Source: DASQHY01 sp035602605
Lineage (GTDB): Bacteria; Acidobacteriota; Terriglobia; Acidiferrales; UBA7541
NCBI GenBank assembly: GCA_035602605.1
Contig: DATNLZ010000102.1
Coordinates: forward strand, 5,571-69,570
DNA: 64,000 bases
Direction: 5' to 3'
Part shown: positions 46,803-55,051 of the stretch, piece by piece
Numbering within the stretch: the stretch's first letter is position 1
How the letters are laid out: each line of letters opens with the position of its first letter
Position numbers and translations under genes: made by a program
The notes under the pieces: generated by a model
The model's input: the letters and a program-made list of their open reading frames with translations, nothing else
What the model was told of the DNA's origin: nothing
Databases searched by the model: none

Positions 46803-47381
46803 CCTCCTAACGGGCCAGCGATGTTCAAACTGACCCACTACCCAAAGTCCTTGCAGCGTGTAGCGTACACTCAGCACCACCCCTCTGCTTACATCGATGC
46901 CGCACGCCCCAAAAAGTAACGCAGGTTGCTGCTCGGCAGTCCCCTAGGCGGACCCGTTCCTCGATATAAACGCAGCTGCCGCCGGAAAAGTAACGCGGCT
47001 CACGCATTTCTTGGACGGATCGCGCAAACGGTCGGTTGCGTCTTGCAACTTCTTTACATACACCGGCCGGAAATTCGGGTTGAAGCATTCCAGGAGTTTC
47101 AACAGCAGTTCGAAAACCCACAGCCGGTTGTCTTTATAGCGCTCAGTCCTAGTATAATTTTCTACAAGAACGTTCTGCAAACCCCTTAAGAATCAGACTC
47201 TTCCAAATCAAAGAACGTAACGCTAGAGTCGTTTAGAATCATCCACTCTGTTAAAAAAGCGCCTGGGAGGGTCCCCGCCCTGCGGGGAATAGCGTAGACA
47301 CAACATCTGTGGCTGATTAGAATTCGAGTCGGCCGCAGACCCCGCGATACGAAGCGCCTTGAAGCTTGACCGAGGATTACA
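46803..47381. other. Long intergenic region upstream of the catabolic cluster
   Basis: 579 bases. It should contain the promoter of the FAH-hydrolase cluster. The small minus-strand frame at 46944-47180 (78 codons) has a plausible protein-like composition but no recognisable domain or ribosome-binding site. A strong hairpin lies near 47272-47288. No tRNA or IS found. Confidence 0.45.
47272..47288. other. GC-rich hairpin upstream of the FAH gene
   Basis: TCCCCGC (47272-47278) and GCGGGGA (47282-47288) are perfect arms around a three-base loop, about 95 bases before the FAH-family start codon. No U-run follows, so it may be an attenuator, an operator or a repeat element. Confidence 0.4.
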
Positions 47382-48395
47382 ATGAAATTAGTGACGTTTC
47401 AAGAACACAGTAGAAGAAGTCGCATCGGCGCGCTCACCGCAGACGGTCATATTGTTGACCTCAATGCCGCCTATGCCCTCTACCTACGCAATGCGCAGAA
47501 CGAGGGTGCTTTCTACGCCTTGGCCGATGCCCGCGTCCCGGCGGACATGCGCGGCCTCTTTGACCATGGCGATCGCGGCGTTGAAGCGGCCCGCGCCGCG
47601 CTCGACTATGCTGTGAAGGAAGGACCGGAACGGACCGGACCCTCCGGCGAAGCGATATTTTTCCGGCGTGACGCAGTGAAGATCAAAGCACCCATCCAGC
47701 CGAAGAAATTCTTTCACACCGCTGGAAATTTCCGCGAGCATCATGAAGAAGCGCAAAAAGCCGGCTTCTCTCACCCGGTTCTCCCTTGGATTGTCTTTTT
47801 CCAAAACGTGGACGCCATCATCGGCCCGGATGAACCGATTATCTATCCCCAGCATCTCACCGAGGAGCTCGACTACGAACTCGAGCTGGCCGTCGTGCTC
47901 AAGAAATCCGGCAAACATTTCTCCGCCACAGACGCTCGCGACTACATTGGCGGCTATGTGATCTTCAATGACGTGACCGCGCGTGATATTCAGCGCCGCG
48001 AAATGAAATCGGGTGTCTTCAGTTTCTGCAAGGGGATTGACAGCTTCTGCCCGCTTGGCCCGCACATCGTGACCGCCGACGAAATTCCCAATCCCAACAA
48101 CCTAGCGATGGAGCTGCGCGTCAATGGAACAATGCGCCAGCAATCGCATTCCAGCAAAATGTCCGTGACCATCCCCGAAATTCTGGCGCACTATTCTCCA
48201 ATGGGCTATAGCGCTGGCGACGTGCTCTCGACCGGCACGGTTTCCGGCGTCGCGGCGTTCAGCGGGGATCCCAAATCGCTCTACTTGAAGCCCGGTGACG
48301 TGGTCGAATGCGAGATTGAAAAAATCGGCGTGCTACGAAATCCTGTCGTTGCCTGGAAGGACATCCACGGCAGCAAATCCATGGTCGCGGCCTGA
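47382..48395 (+). CDS. Fumarylacetoacetate hydrolase (FAH) family protein
   Basis: 337 residues with GAGG six bases before the ATG. The N-terminal lid domain (1-95) is followed by the FAH fold. Metal ligands E166, E168 and D197 (LDYELELAV; FNDVTARDIQ) and the catalytic-type Lys K217 are present. The family cleaves C-C bonds of beta-diketo acids, or hydrates, decarboxylates or isomerises related acids. First gene of a four-gene plus-strand cluster, so probably a late step in the degradation of an aromatic or heterocyclic compound. Confidence 0.85.
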   Translation: MKLVTFQEHSRRSRIGALTADGHIVDLNAAYALYLRNAQNEGAFYALADARVPADMRGLFDHGDRGVEAARAALDYAVKEGPERTGPSGEAIFFRRDAVKIKAPIQPKKFFHTAGNFREHHEEAQKAGFSHPVLPWIVFFQNVDAIIGPDEPIIYPQHLTEELDYELELAVVLKKSGKHFSATDARDYIGGYVIFNDVTARDIQRREMKSGVFSFCKGIDSFCPLGPHIVTADEIPNPNNLAMELRVNGTMRQQSHSSKMSVTIPEILAHYSPMGYSAGDVLSTGTVSGVAAFSGDPKSLYLKPGDVVECEIEKIGVLRNPVVAWKDIHGSKSMVAA

Positions 48396-48431
48396 TTGAA
48401 ATCTGACTGACTACGAAAAAAAACGAGAGCG

Positions 48432-49637
48432 ATGACGGCCCCACAACCATCCACAAGCGGAACCTGGACGAGTGCCTTGAACGAGAGCCCGGCGATTCAG
48501 TCCCCTTTCGAGCATGCCGGACCGGTCAAATTTTACGACACGACATTGCGCGATGGCGAACAGAGCGTTGGCATCGTGCTCCCTCCCGCACAAAAGTTGG
48601 AAATCGCCAGAGCCTTGGACGCGCTAGGCGTCGGCCGTATCGAAGCGGGCTTTCCGCGCGTTTCTGCCGATGATGCCGAAGCGTTCAAGCTCATTGCCGG
48701 CGCCGGATTGAAGGCTGAGGTCTGGGGATTTTCGCGCGCGGTCCGCGGTGATGTGGACGAGTTGCTGCGGCTTGGCGCGCGCGCCGCGGTCATCGAAGCT
48801 CCCACCAGCTCGATCAAGCTCGCGGCCTATGGCATCTCCGCAGACCAGTCGCGGCGTCGCGTGGGCGATGCGGTCGGCTACGCTCGCTCGCATGGCGTAA
48901 AGGTGATGTTCTTTTCCGTGGACGGAACACGCACCAAACTCTCCGAGCTAAAAAGTTTTTATCGCACGGCGCTCGATGCCGGCGCGGAAGAGCTTGCCGT
49001 GGTCGATACGATTGGCGCGTGCGGACCGGAAGCGGTCGAGTTTCTCGTGCGTGAAGTCCGCGAATGGGTTGGCTCGAGTGTTCCGCTGCATTTCCATGGG
49101 CACAACGATTTTGGCTTGGCGACCGCGTGCGCCATTGCCGCGGTGCGCGGTGGCGCTCAATGGATTCAGGGCACGATCAATGGAATGGGCGAGCGCGCCG
49201 GCAATGCCGATATCGGTGAAATCGCGCTGGCCTTGCGCACTCTTTATAACGTGAATGTCGAGCTTGATCTCACAAAAATTCGCGAAGTTTCCCGTATCGT
49301 TTGTAAAGCTTCGGGATACCAAGTCGAACCGTGGAAACCGGTGGTCGGCGAAAATTTATTTATGCGCGAAAGTGGTGCAGTCGCCAGCCAGTTTCACATC
49401 CCCGAGGCTATTGAGCCTTTCTCTGCCGACCTCGTCGGGGCGACGCGCAGCGTCGTCCTTGGCAAAAAGAGCGGTCTCGATAGTATCGCCATCAAGTGTA
49501 AAGAACTGGGCATCGAGGTCCCCATCGAAAAACACCCTGCCGTTCTTGCAGGTGTGAAGCAACTCGGAACCCAGCAGCGCCGGCTCGTCACCGACGCGGA
49601 ATTCCGCGAAATTATTGCCGCTCAGGGAAAGCCGTAA
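48432..49637 (+). CDS. HMGL-type 2-oxo-acid/acetyl-CoA condensing enzyme (homocitrate synthase-like)
   Basis: 401 residues. The TIM barrel starts with DTTLRDGEQ at 36-44 (R40, D41) and has the H-x-H metal site H222 and H224 in HFHGHND. The C-terminal allosteric domain of LeuA is missing, which fits homocitrate synthase or related lyases. There is no lysine or leucine pathway gene nearby; it lies between the FAH-hydrolase and the dioxygenase-like genes. It may run as a condensing enzyme or as a retro-aldol lyase in a catabolic pathway. Confidence 0.78.
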   Translation: MTAPQPSTSGTWTSALNESPAIQSPFEHAGPVKFYDTTLRDGEQSVGIVLPPAQKLEIARALDALGVGRIEAGFPRVSADDAEAFKLIAGAGLKAEVWGFSRAVRGDVDELLRLGARAAVIEAPTSSIKLAAYGISADQSRRRVGDAVGYARSHGVKVMFFSVDGTRTKLSELKSFYRTALDAGAEELAVVDTIGACGPEAVEFLVREVREWVGSSVPLHFHGHNDFGLATACAIAAVRGGAQWIQGTINGMGERAGNADIGEIALALRTLYNVNVELDLTKIREVSRIVCKASGYQVEPWKPVVGENLFMRESGAVASQFHIPEAIEPFSADLVGATRSVVLGKKSGLDSIAIKCKELGIEVPIEKHPAVLAGVKQLGTQQRRLVTDAEFREIIAAQGKP

Positions 49638-49646
49638 GGAGTTTAA

Positions 49647-50387
49647 GTGGACCGCAAACATTTCTACGAAATGATGAATGGCGAGGGCACGCTCGACTAC
49701 GAACTGTACCTCAACACCAAATCACTGCTCTCCTGTCAGAAACCATTTGCCGAGCTCTGCAACCGAGACGAGCTACAATTCCAAGTGGTCCACCAGGTCG
49801 AAGAGCTTTGGATGAAGCTGATCGGCTATACGCTCCTCGATATCGACGATTATTTGCAGCAGGAAAACACCAATCGCGTTCTCACGCTATTTCGCCGCGT
49901 GCACATCGCGCAGCAATTGATGATTGACCAGATCGCGCTGCTCGAAACGATGTCGCCGAAGGAATATCAGGAAATCCGCTTGGGGCTCGGCAACGGCAGC
50001 GGCCAGGAATCGCCCGGCTTTCGCACCCTTCTTAAAATGTACCAGCCGATTTGGAATTCTTTTAAGGAGCGCTATTTAGATAAACACGGCCTCACCGTGG
50101 AAAAAATCTACAATTCTGAGTACGCGCATGGCGATGCGTATATGGTCGCTGAAGCCCTCGCCGAGTTCGACGAGCTTTTCCAAAAATTCCGCTACCATCA
50201 CATGCAGTTGATTTTTCGCACCATCGGAATCAGCGCTAAATCGCTCAAGGGCCGGCCCGTCGAAATACTCGAAGAAGGCATGCGCCAGCAATTTTTCCCC
50301 GATCTGTGGGAAATCCGTCACAAGATGACGGACCTGTGGGGCAGCCGGTACGGCGTAAAACGCGAACCGCTGGGCGGGCACCATTAA
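49647..50387 (+). CDS. Tryptophan 2,3-dioxygenase superfamily protein, variant
   Basis: 246 residues with a GTG start and a good AAGGAG five bases upstream. The all-helical heme dioxygenase fold is indicated by LDYELYLNTKSLLSCQ, then DELQFQVVHQVEELW (H49, counterpart of the active-site His), then LETMSPKEY and an Arg (R111) where the substrate carboxylate would bind. The heme-binding His is H184 or H185. The G-T-G-G-S loop that binds tryptophan's ammonium and carboxylate is not there: the region reads GISAKSLKGRP (194-204). So it is a heme dioxygenase relative that probably acts on another indole-like or heterocyclic substrate. Confidence 0.72.
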   Translation: MDRKHFYEMMNGEGTLDYELYLNTKSLLSCQKPFAELCNRDELQFQVVHQVEELWMKLIGYTLLDIDDYLQQENTNRVLTLFRRVHIAQQLMIDQIALLETMSPKEYQEIRLGLGNGSGQESPGFRTLLKMYQPIWNSFKERYLDKHGLTVEKIYNSEYAHGDAYMVAEALAEFDELFQKFRYHHMQLIFRTIGISAKSLKGRPVEILEEGMRQQFFPDLWEIRHKMTDLWGSRYGVKREPLGGHH

Positions 50388-50486
50388 AACGCCGTCACCA
50401 TCACCAGTGCATGGGCGGACCCGCGGCCCAAAGACCCTCCACGTCTTCTGCAAGGTCACCACGCAGGCGCCACGGAGAAAATACAA

Positions 50487-51566
50487 TTGAGTGTGCCCTT
50501 TCGAATTGGGGTGTTGCAGTTGAGCATGGAACCGCTCGATGAAACCGTGCGCATGGCGCAAGCCTGCGATGCAGCGGGTTTCGACAGCTTCTGGCTTGCC
50601 GAGGCATATCCCTGGTGGCGCAAGCATTCGATGGAAGCACGCTCTTCCACCGCAATCACCGCCATTGTGGCGCGCGAAACTCGCCGCATCGTGATTGGCT
50701 GGGGAATCATTTCTCCTTACACCCGTCATCCGGTGCAAATCGCGATGGAGGCGCGCGTCCTGCAGGATGCTGCCGGCGAGGGCCGCTTTTTGCTCGGTCT
50801 GGGCGCATCCAAAATCTTTATGAAAGAAATTGGCGAAGGCGAAAAGGGCAAAGAAGTTGGCCCCGCTACCGTGATGCGTGAGTGCATCGAAATTATCGAA
50901 GCCATGCTTTCCGGCGCGGAAGTCAAGTACGAAGGGAAGGCATTCTCGGCGTTCGCGCCCGCGTTAAAGCCGGATGCCAACGCCGCGCGCTGGCGACCAC
51001 CGATCTATGTCGGCGCGACAGGGCCGGTTTTGCAGCGCCTTGCGGGATCGCATTCCGATGGTTTGCTGACCGCCAGTATCACCACGCCTGCGTTTGTGCG
51101 CTACTCGCGCAAGCTGATGGAAGAGGGCGCGCACAAAGCCGGGAAAGATGCTGCCTCGCTCGATCTAGGCGCCGTGATCGTTGGCAGCGTTGGAGAAGAT
51201 CCGCAGACGGCGCGGGAAGGTGCTCGTGAAATGGCCGCGATGTATCTTGCCAACAAAGTGCAGAACATTCGTGGCTCGGCCGATACGCTCCTGGAATGCG
51301 CCGGATTGAGGTTCGATGAGATTCGTCCGATTGCCGAAGCGATGGAGCAAGGCGGGCGCAAAGCTGCGGCCAGAGCGGTAACCAATTCAGTTCTCGAAAA
51401 AGTTTGTCCTATTGCGGGTACCCCCAATCAGTGCATCGAGCGACTCGAACAATATCGTGCTGCCGGCTGCACGCACATCCTGCTCGAACTTTGGGGAGAC
51501 CATCGTACCGAGCAAGCGCGTCTGTTTGGCCACAAGGTCCTTCCGCATTTTCACAAGCATACTTGA
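50487..51566 (+). CDS. LLM-class flavin/F420-dependent oxidoreductase
   Basis: 359 residues. The start is a TTG at 50487 with GGAG nine bases upstream. Luciferase-like TIM barrel: it opens LDETVRMAQACDAAGFDSFWLAE, followed by ITAIVARETRRIVIGWGIIS and FLLGLGAS, a layout shared with mer-type F420 enzymes. The cofactor (FMN or F420) cannot be told from sequence. Last gene of the plus-strand cluster; probably a monooxygenase or a reductase in the same pathway. Confidence 0.82.
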   Translation: MSVPFRIGVLQLSMEPLDETVRMAQACDAAGFDSFWLAEAYPWWRKHSMEARSSTAITAIVARETRRIVIGWGIISPYTRHPVQIAMEARVLQDAAGEGRFLLGLGASKIFMKEIGEGEKGKEVGPATVMRECIEIIEAMLSGAEVKYEGKAFSAFAPALKPDANAARWRPPIYVGATGPVLQRLAGSHSDGLLTASITTPAFVRYSRKLMEEGAHKAGKDAASLDLGAVIVGSVGEDPQTAREGAREMAAMYLANKVQNIRGSADTLLECAGLRFDEIRPIAEAMEQGGRKAAARAVTNSVLEKVCPIAGTPNQCIERLEQYRAAGCTHILLELWGDHRTEQARLFGHKVLPHFHKHT

Positions 51567-51617
51567 AGCGCCCAAACTGGTTACCATGACATGCTTTTCG
51601 CTCGATAATTGCGCCCG

Positions 51618-51632
51618 CTTGAACAATTCAAG
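51618..51632. terminator. Weak inverted repeat between convergent operons
   Basis: CTTGAA (51618-51623) and TTCAAG (51627-51632) with a three-base loop, between the ends of two convergent gene clusters. The stem is short and only a few A residues follow, so a bidirectional terminator is possible but weakly supported. Confidence 0.25.
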
Positions 51633-51643
51633 AAAAGCTCAGT

Positions 51644-52567
51644 TTATAAAGGTTCAGTCCAGGAATGCTCGAGACCTTTCACCAGCGCCCACAGCGCGCG
51701 ATGGAGTGGGGTTGGAACTCCCGTCTGTTCACCCCAGTGCACGATTGCCCCATTCATAAAATCCACTTCGGTTGGGCGCTTAGCGAGAATGTCCTGCAAC
51801 ATGCTGGCTTTGTGCTGACCCGGAGCACGCGCCCCTTTTTGCACAAGTTCCCGCGGATCGCCGTGCAACGGTATCCCGAGCGCTTGCGCGACGGCGAGCC
51901 CTTCATCAATTAGTGCGTTGAACAAATCGCCAGTCGGCGCAAAGCGGGTGGCGGCACCATGATGCAACAGAGTCAACGCGCCAACTGGATTTGTGGAAGC
52001 GTTGAAGATGAGCTTGGTCCATTGCGCGCCGCGTGCATCTTGGAGTGGGATCACGCTGAGCCCCCCACGATTCAACAGCTCGGCGAGCTGTTGAACTTGC
52101 GCGAACGGAGTATGGGTGGGTTCGAACGGTCCAAGCCAAGTATCGCCATTGATGTCGAAACCGACCTGACCGGGCGCAATGACGTGGCCAGCCGGAAAAG
52201 TGGTCCCACGAATCACCTTGCGGACATGCGCAGCTAGAATTTCTTCGTTGCCAACGCCGTTCTGCACGGAGCAAACAGGGCTCTTCTCCGAAAAAAGATG
52301 AGCGGTTTCACCGATGGCGCGGAGCGTGTGCGTGCTCTTGGTGGCGATGATGCCAAAGTCGCAGGGCGGGATTTCATGGGCATTGGTGGTGGCGCGGATT
52401 CGGGCGGTGAAATTGGCCGCACCAGTCAGTTGCAGGCCGCGCTCGGAAATCGCCTGGATGTGCTCCTTCCAGACGTCGTAGGCATAGACCTCGACACCAT
52501 CAACGCGCGCGAGGTGCGCCGCGAAAATTCCTCCAATGGCTCCGCAACCGACAACGCAGATTTTCAT
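51644..52567 (-). CDS. Ketopantoate reductase-family (ApbA/PanE) NAD(P)-dependent dehydrogenase, copy 1
   Basis: 307 residues. Rossmann motif VVGCGAIGG (5-13); QNGVGNEE; the catalytic Lys in WTKLIFNAS and the late E-V-D-F-M-N-G box are present. It could reduce a 2-oxo acid as PanE does. Since a second paralogue sits in the same operon and no other pantothenate gene is nearby, a specialised oxo-acid reduction or hydroxy-acid oxidation in the pathway is likelier than pantothenate synthesis. Last gene of the minus-strand operon. Confidence 0.82.
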   Translation of the reverse strand: MKICVVGCGAIGGIFAAHLARVDGVEVYAYDVWKEHIQAISERGLQLTGAANFTARIRATTNAHEIPPCDFGIIATKSTHTLRAIGETAHLFSEKSPVCSVQNGVGNEEILAAHVRKVIRGTTFPAGHVIAPGQVGFDINGDTWLGPFEPTHTPFAQVQQLAELLNRGGLSVIPLQDARGAQWTKLIFNASTNPVGALTLLHHGAATRFAPTGDLFNALIDEGLAVAQALGIPLHGDPRELVQKGARAPGQHKASMLQDILAKRPTEVDFMNGAIVHWGEQTGVPTPLHRALWALVKGLEHSWTEPL

Positions 52568-52582
52568 TACAGTGCGCTCCGC

Positions 52583-53704
52583 TTACTGCGGGCCGGCGTA
52601 AAAACGCCAGGGAACATCCGCCAGGCATTCACCTTCTGTGCGGCCGACGCGATAGGTATCTTGCGTGTACAGGCATGTCTGGCCGTCGCCGTCAACTACC
52701 TGGGGATGAAAGCTGAAGATCATATTTTCTTTGAGCTCCACATTGCTGTTCGGACCAATCGCGGGATGCTCGATCATGGTCATACCGATCGAATGCCCGG
52801 TGAGATGACCGAATTTAAATCCTTTCTTTTCGAATACCGCGGCGGCGGCCCGATGAACGTTGCAAGCCAATTGGCCCTCGCGCATCTGCAGCCGTGCGTC
52901 TTCCATGGCCTGCGGATAGACTTGACTCATAGATAGCGTGCGCGCGCTGACGTGGCCGCGAATCAGCGGTCGGGAAAACTCGACCCAATAACCATCGGCT
53001 CCGGCGATTTCCAGCGAGTACAAGAGCAGATCGTCGGGAGCGACAACCCGCAGCGACGGCACCTTGAAATGGGCCTCGGCTTCTCCGTGAGGGCCACCCA
53101 GAAGGATGTTCATCATGCGCGAGCCGGCCCCGCGAGCAAAAAATCGCTCGACGGCGGGCGCCATAATCTCGGCTTCAGTTTTTCCGGGCTCATAGGCGAT
53201 CAACAGTTCTTGGAAGCCGTCGAGAATGATGTCCATGCTGTCGCGGACGGCAGCCAGCTCGGCGGGGCTTTTGACGGCGCGAGCCATGTCAAATTGAAAA
53301 TCGAACGGAACCAATGCAAGCGATGAAGATTGCAGCTCGCGGTAATCTCGCACAGCCATAATAAAATCGAGTCCGTAAATGCCCAGGCGCGTCCATTGTT
53401 TCGATTGGGCATGCTCGCGCAGCCATTTGCCAGGAATCTCAGCCCACACATGGTCGCGAACCCAGGGTTTGCTTTTATCACCGATCCAGCGGGCTTCGCG
53501 CGGGAAGATCAGCTGCGGCTCGCCTTCCAGAGGAAGAAGAACATAAACGTAGCGGTGGACTATTTCGAAGCCCGAAATGTAGCGAACTGCCCCCTCAAAA
53601 CCGGAATACTGATTGCCGCAGACAATCAGCGCGTCAACATGTTCCGCCCGCATTTTTTCCCGCATGTTTCGGTAGCGGCGGGCGATTTCTTCAGGAGTTA
53701 CCAT
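52583..53704 (-). CDS. M24 family (creatinase/prolidase fold) protein with altered metal site
   Basis: 373 residues. Creatinase-type N-terminal domain followed by the pita-bread fold (about 145-373). The five metal ligands of M24 peptidases (D, D, H, E, E) appear as E232, E242, H304, H333 and Q348: only the His is kept, both Asp are Glu, and the two Glu are His and Gln. Creatinase itself also lacks the metal site and works without metal, so this may be a metal-free amidinohydrolase-type enzyme or an inactive partner. 15 bases before panE copy 1 in the operon. Confidence 0.8.
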   Translation of the reverse strand: MVTPEEIARRYRNMREKMRAEHVDALIVCGNQYSGFEGAVRYISGFEIVHRYVYVLLPLEGEPQLIFPREARWIGDKSKPWVRDHVWAEIPGKWLREHAQSKQWTRLGIYGLDFIMAVRDYRELQSSSLALVPFDFQFDMARAVKSPAELAAVRDSMDIILDGFQELLIAYEPGKTEAEIMAPAVERFFARGAGSRMMNILLGGPHGEAEAHFKVPSLRVVAPDDLLLYSLEIAGADGYWVEFSRPLIRGHVSARTLSMSQVYPQAMEDARLQMREGQLACNVHRAAAAVFEKKGFKFGHLTGHSIGMTMIEHPAIGPNSNVELKENMIFSFHPQVVDGDGQTCLYTQDTYRVGRTEGECLADVPWRFYAGPQ

Positions 53705-53761
53705 GCAGTCGGATTCCTTTCAACAAGGCCGCGGATATCGGTCTGCAATTTCACGCGGTGA

Positions 53762-55042
53762 TCAAGCCGCACCACAAATTTCGACCGCAGCCAATGCGTA
53801 AACTTTCGTGGTGTTGAGGAGCGTTTCGATTTTAACTTTTTCGCCTTCGGAGTCACGCGGGCCGCTCGATGGGCCGTAGTTTAGAGTGGCGATATCGTAG
53901 CGGGTCATGACCGAGGCGTCAGAATCCCAGAGCACTGTGGCGTGCTGCGGAGGCTTTCCCATCACTCGCTCGTGACACGCTTCGATGGTTTTTACCAGCT
54001 CGTGTTCTTTGCTGATTTCCGCGCCGGGAACGGAAACAAAAATTTCGGATTCAATTTCGTACGCGGGATATTTCTTGCGCAAATCGAGGACCAGCTGCTT
54101 GATGGAGCGCCGCGCTTGTTTTAGCTGCATCACTGGAGGAACACGAACGTCAAGAAAGACGTCGGTGCGACGCGGGGTGCGGCTGGCTCGCCACGGGTGG
54201 CCGCCGCGAATGCAGCCAAGGTTCACAACTCCGGGCTGACCATCGTAGCTGGCATCCTTTTCCCATTGCGCGATCCAGGCATAAATTGGATCGAGAATTT
54301 CTTTCATGCGATAGACGGAACTCTCCGACTGCTTACCGCGCGTGAAAGCAGTGTGTACGTAGTGACCGTGCGTCGAGAGGCGCACCCAGACCGAGCCGTA
54401 ATGACCCAGCACGATCTGCAGGTCGGTGGGCTCGCCGAGGATACACATGTCCGGGAGAACGCCGTGATTGACCAGGTAGTGTGTGCCGACTCCGTAGCCG
54501 CGGTATTCTTTGCCGACAAATTCGTCGCTCCACTGCGTTTTTTCGATTTCACCGGCGACAGCAGCAATGGTGAGATCACCCTCGAGCCGGATGCCAGCGC
54601 GCATCAGAGCTTTTACGGCCTGGGTGTAACAAACGAGCGCGCCCTTCATGTTGTAAATGCCCAGGCCATAAATCATTTTGTCGCGGATCACAGCCTTCGG
54701 TTTGTAACCGAGACCGGTGAGAAACGCTTCCCGGCCGCTATTGGACGTGTCCATGTGGCCGTTGAACATCAAGCTTCTGCCGTTGGCAGTGCCTTCCCAA
54801 ACCCCGACGACATTGGCGCGACCCTCTTCCACTTCCTGCCAGGAAACCTGGAGGCCAGCGGTTTCAAACGCTCCGCGCATATACTTGGCCATTTCTAATT
54901 CTTCGCCCGTGGGACTGGGAATATTCACGACGTCGCAGGACATGGCGACGATTTCTTCTTCGCTGATGTGCGACATAATCTTCCGCGCCAAATCACTTGT
55001 CACTTGGGTAAGGCCTCCGATAGATGTTCTTGGCATCTTCAC
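53762..55042 (-). CDS. M20 family metal-dependent amidohydrolase (ArgE/DapE-like), bridging Asp replaced by Asn
   Basis: 426 residues. First metal motif GHMDT (H96, D98), then the region for the bridging Asp reads GIYNMKG with N131, where M20 enzymes have D-x-K-G. Glu candidates for the base and metal are E165 or E167 and E204 (GEPTD). The dimerisation lid domain is at about 215-335. M20 enzymes remove acyl groups or cleave dipeptides; here it may hydrolyse an N-acyl or peptide-like intermediate. The missing bridging Asp is odd and may alter metal binding. It sits between the two M24 genes. Confidence 0.82.
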   Translation of the reverse strand: MKMPRTSIGGLTQVTSDLARKIMSHISEEEIVAMSCDVVNIPSPTGEELEMAKYMRGAFETAGLQVSWQEVEEGRANVVGVWEGTANGRSLMFNGHMDTSNSGREAFLTGLGYKPKAVIRDKMIYGLGIYNMKGALVCYTQAVKALMRAGIRLEGDLTIAAVAGEIEKTQWSDEFVGKEYRGYGVGTHYLVNHGVLPDMCILGEPTDLQIVLGHYGSVWVRLSTHGHYVHTAFTRGKQSESSVYRMKEILDPIYAWIAQWEKDASYDGQPGVVNLGCIRGGHPWRASRTPRRTDVFLDVRVPPVMQLKQARRSIKQLVLDLRKKYPAYEIESEIFVSVPGAEISKEHELVKTIEACHERVMGKPPQHATVLWDSDASVMTRYDIATLNYGPSSGPRDSEGEKVKIETLLNTTKVYALAAVEICGAA

Positions 55043-55051
55043 ACGGCAAGC

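Noticed and set aside
46944..47180. Small minus-strand frame of 78 codons in the intergenic region
   Set aside because: Composition is protein-like but no family, ribosome-binding site or promoter was recognised; too weak to call a gene.
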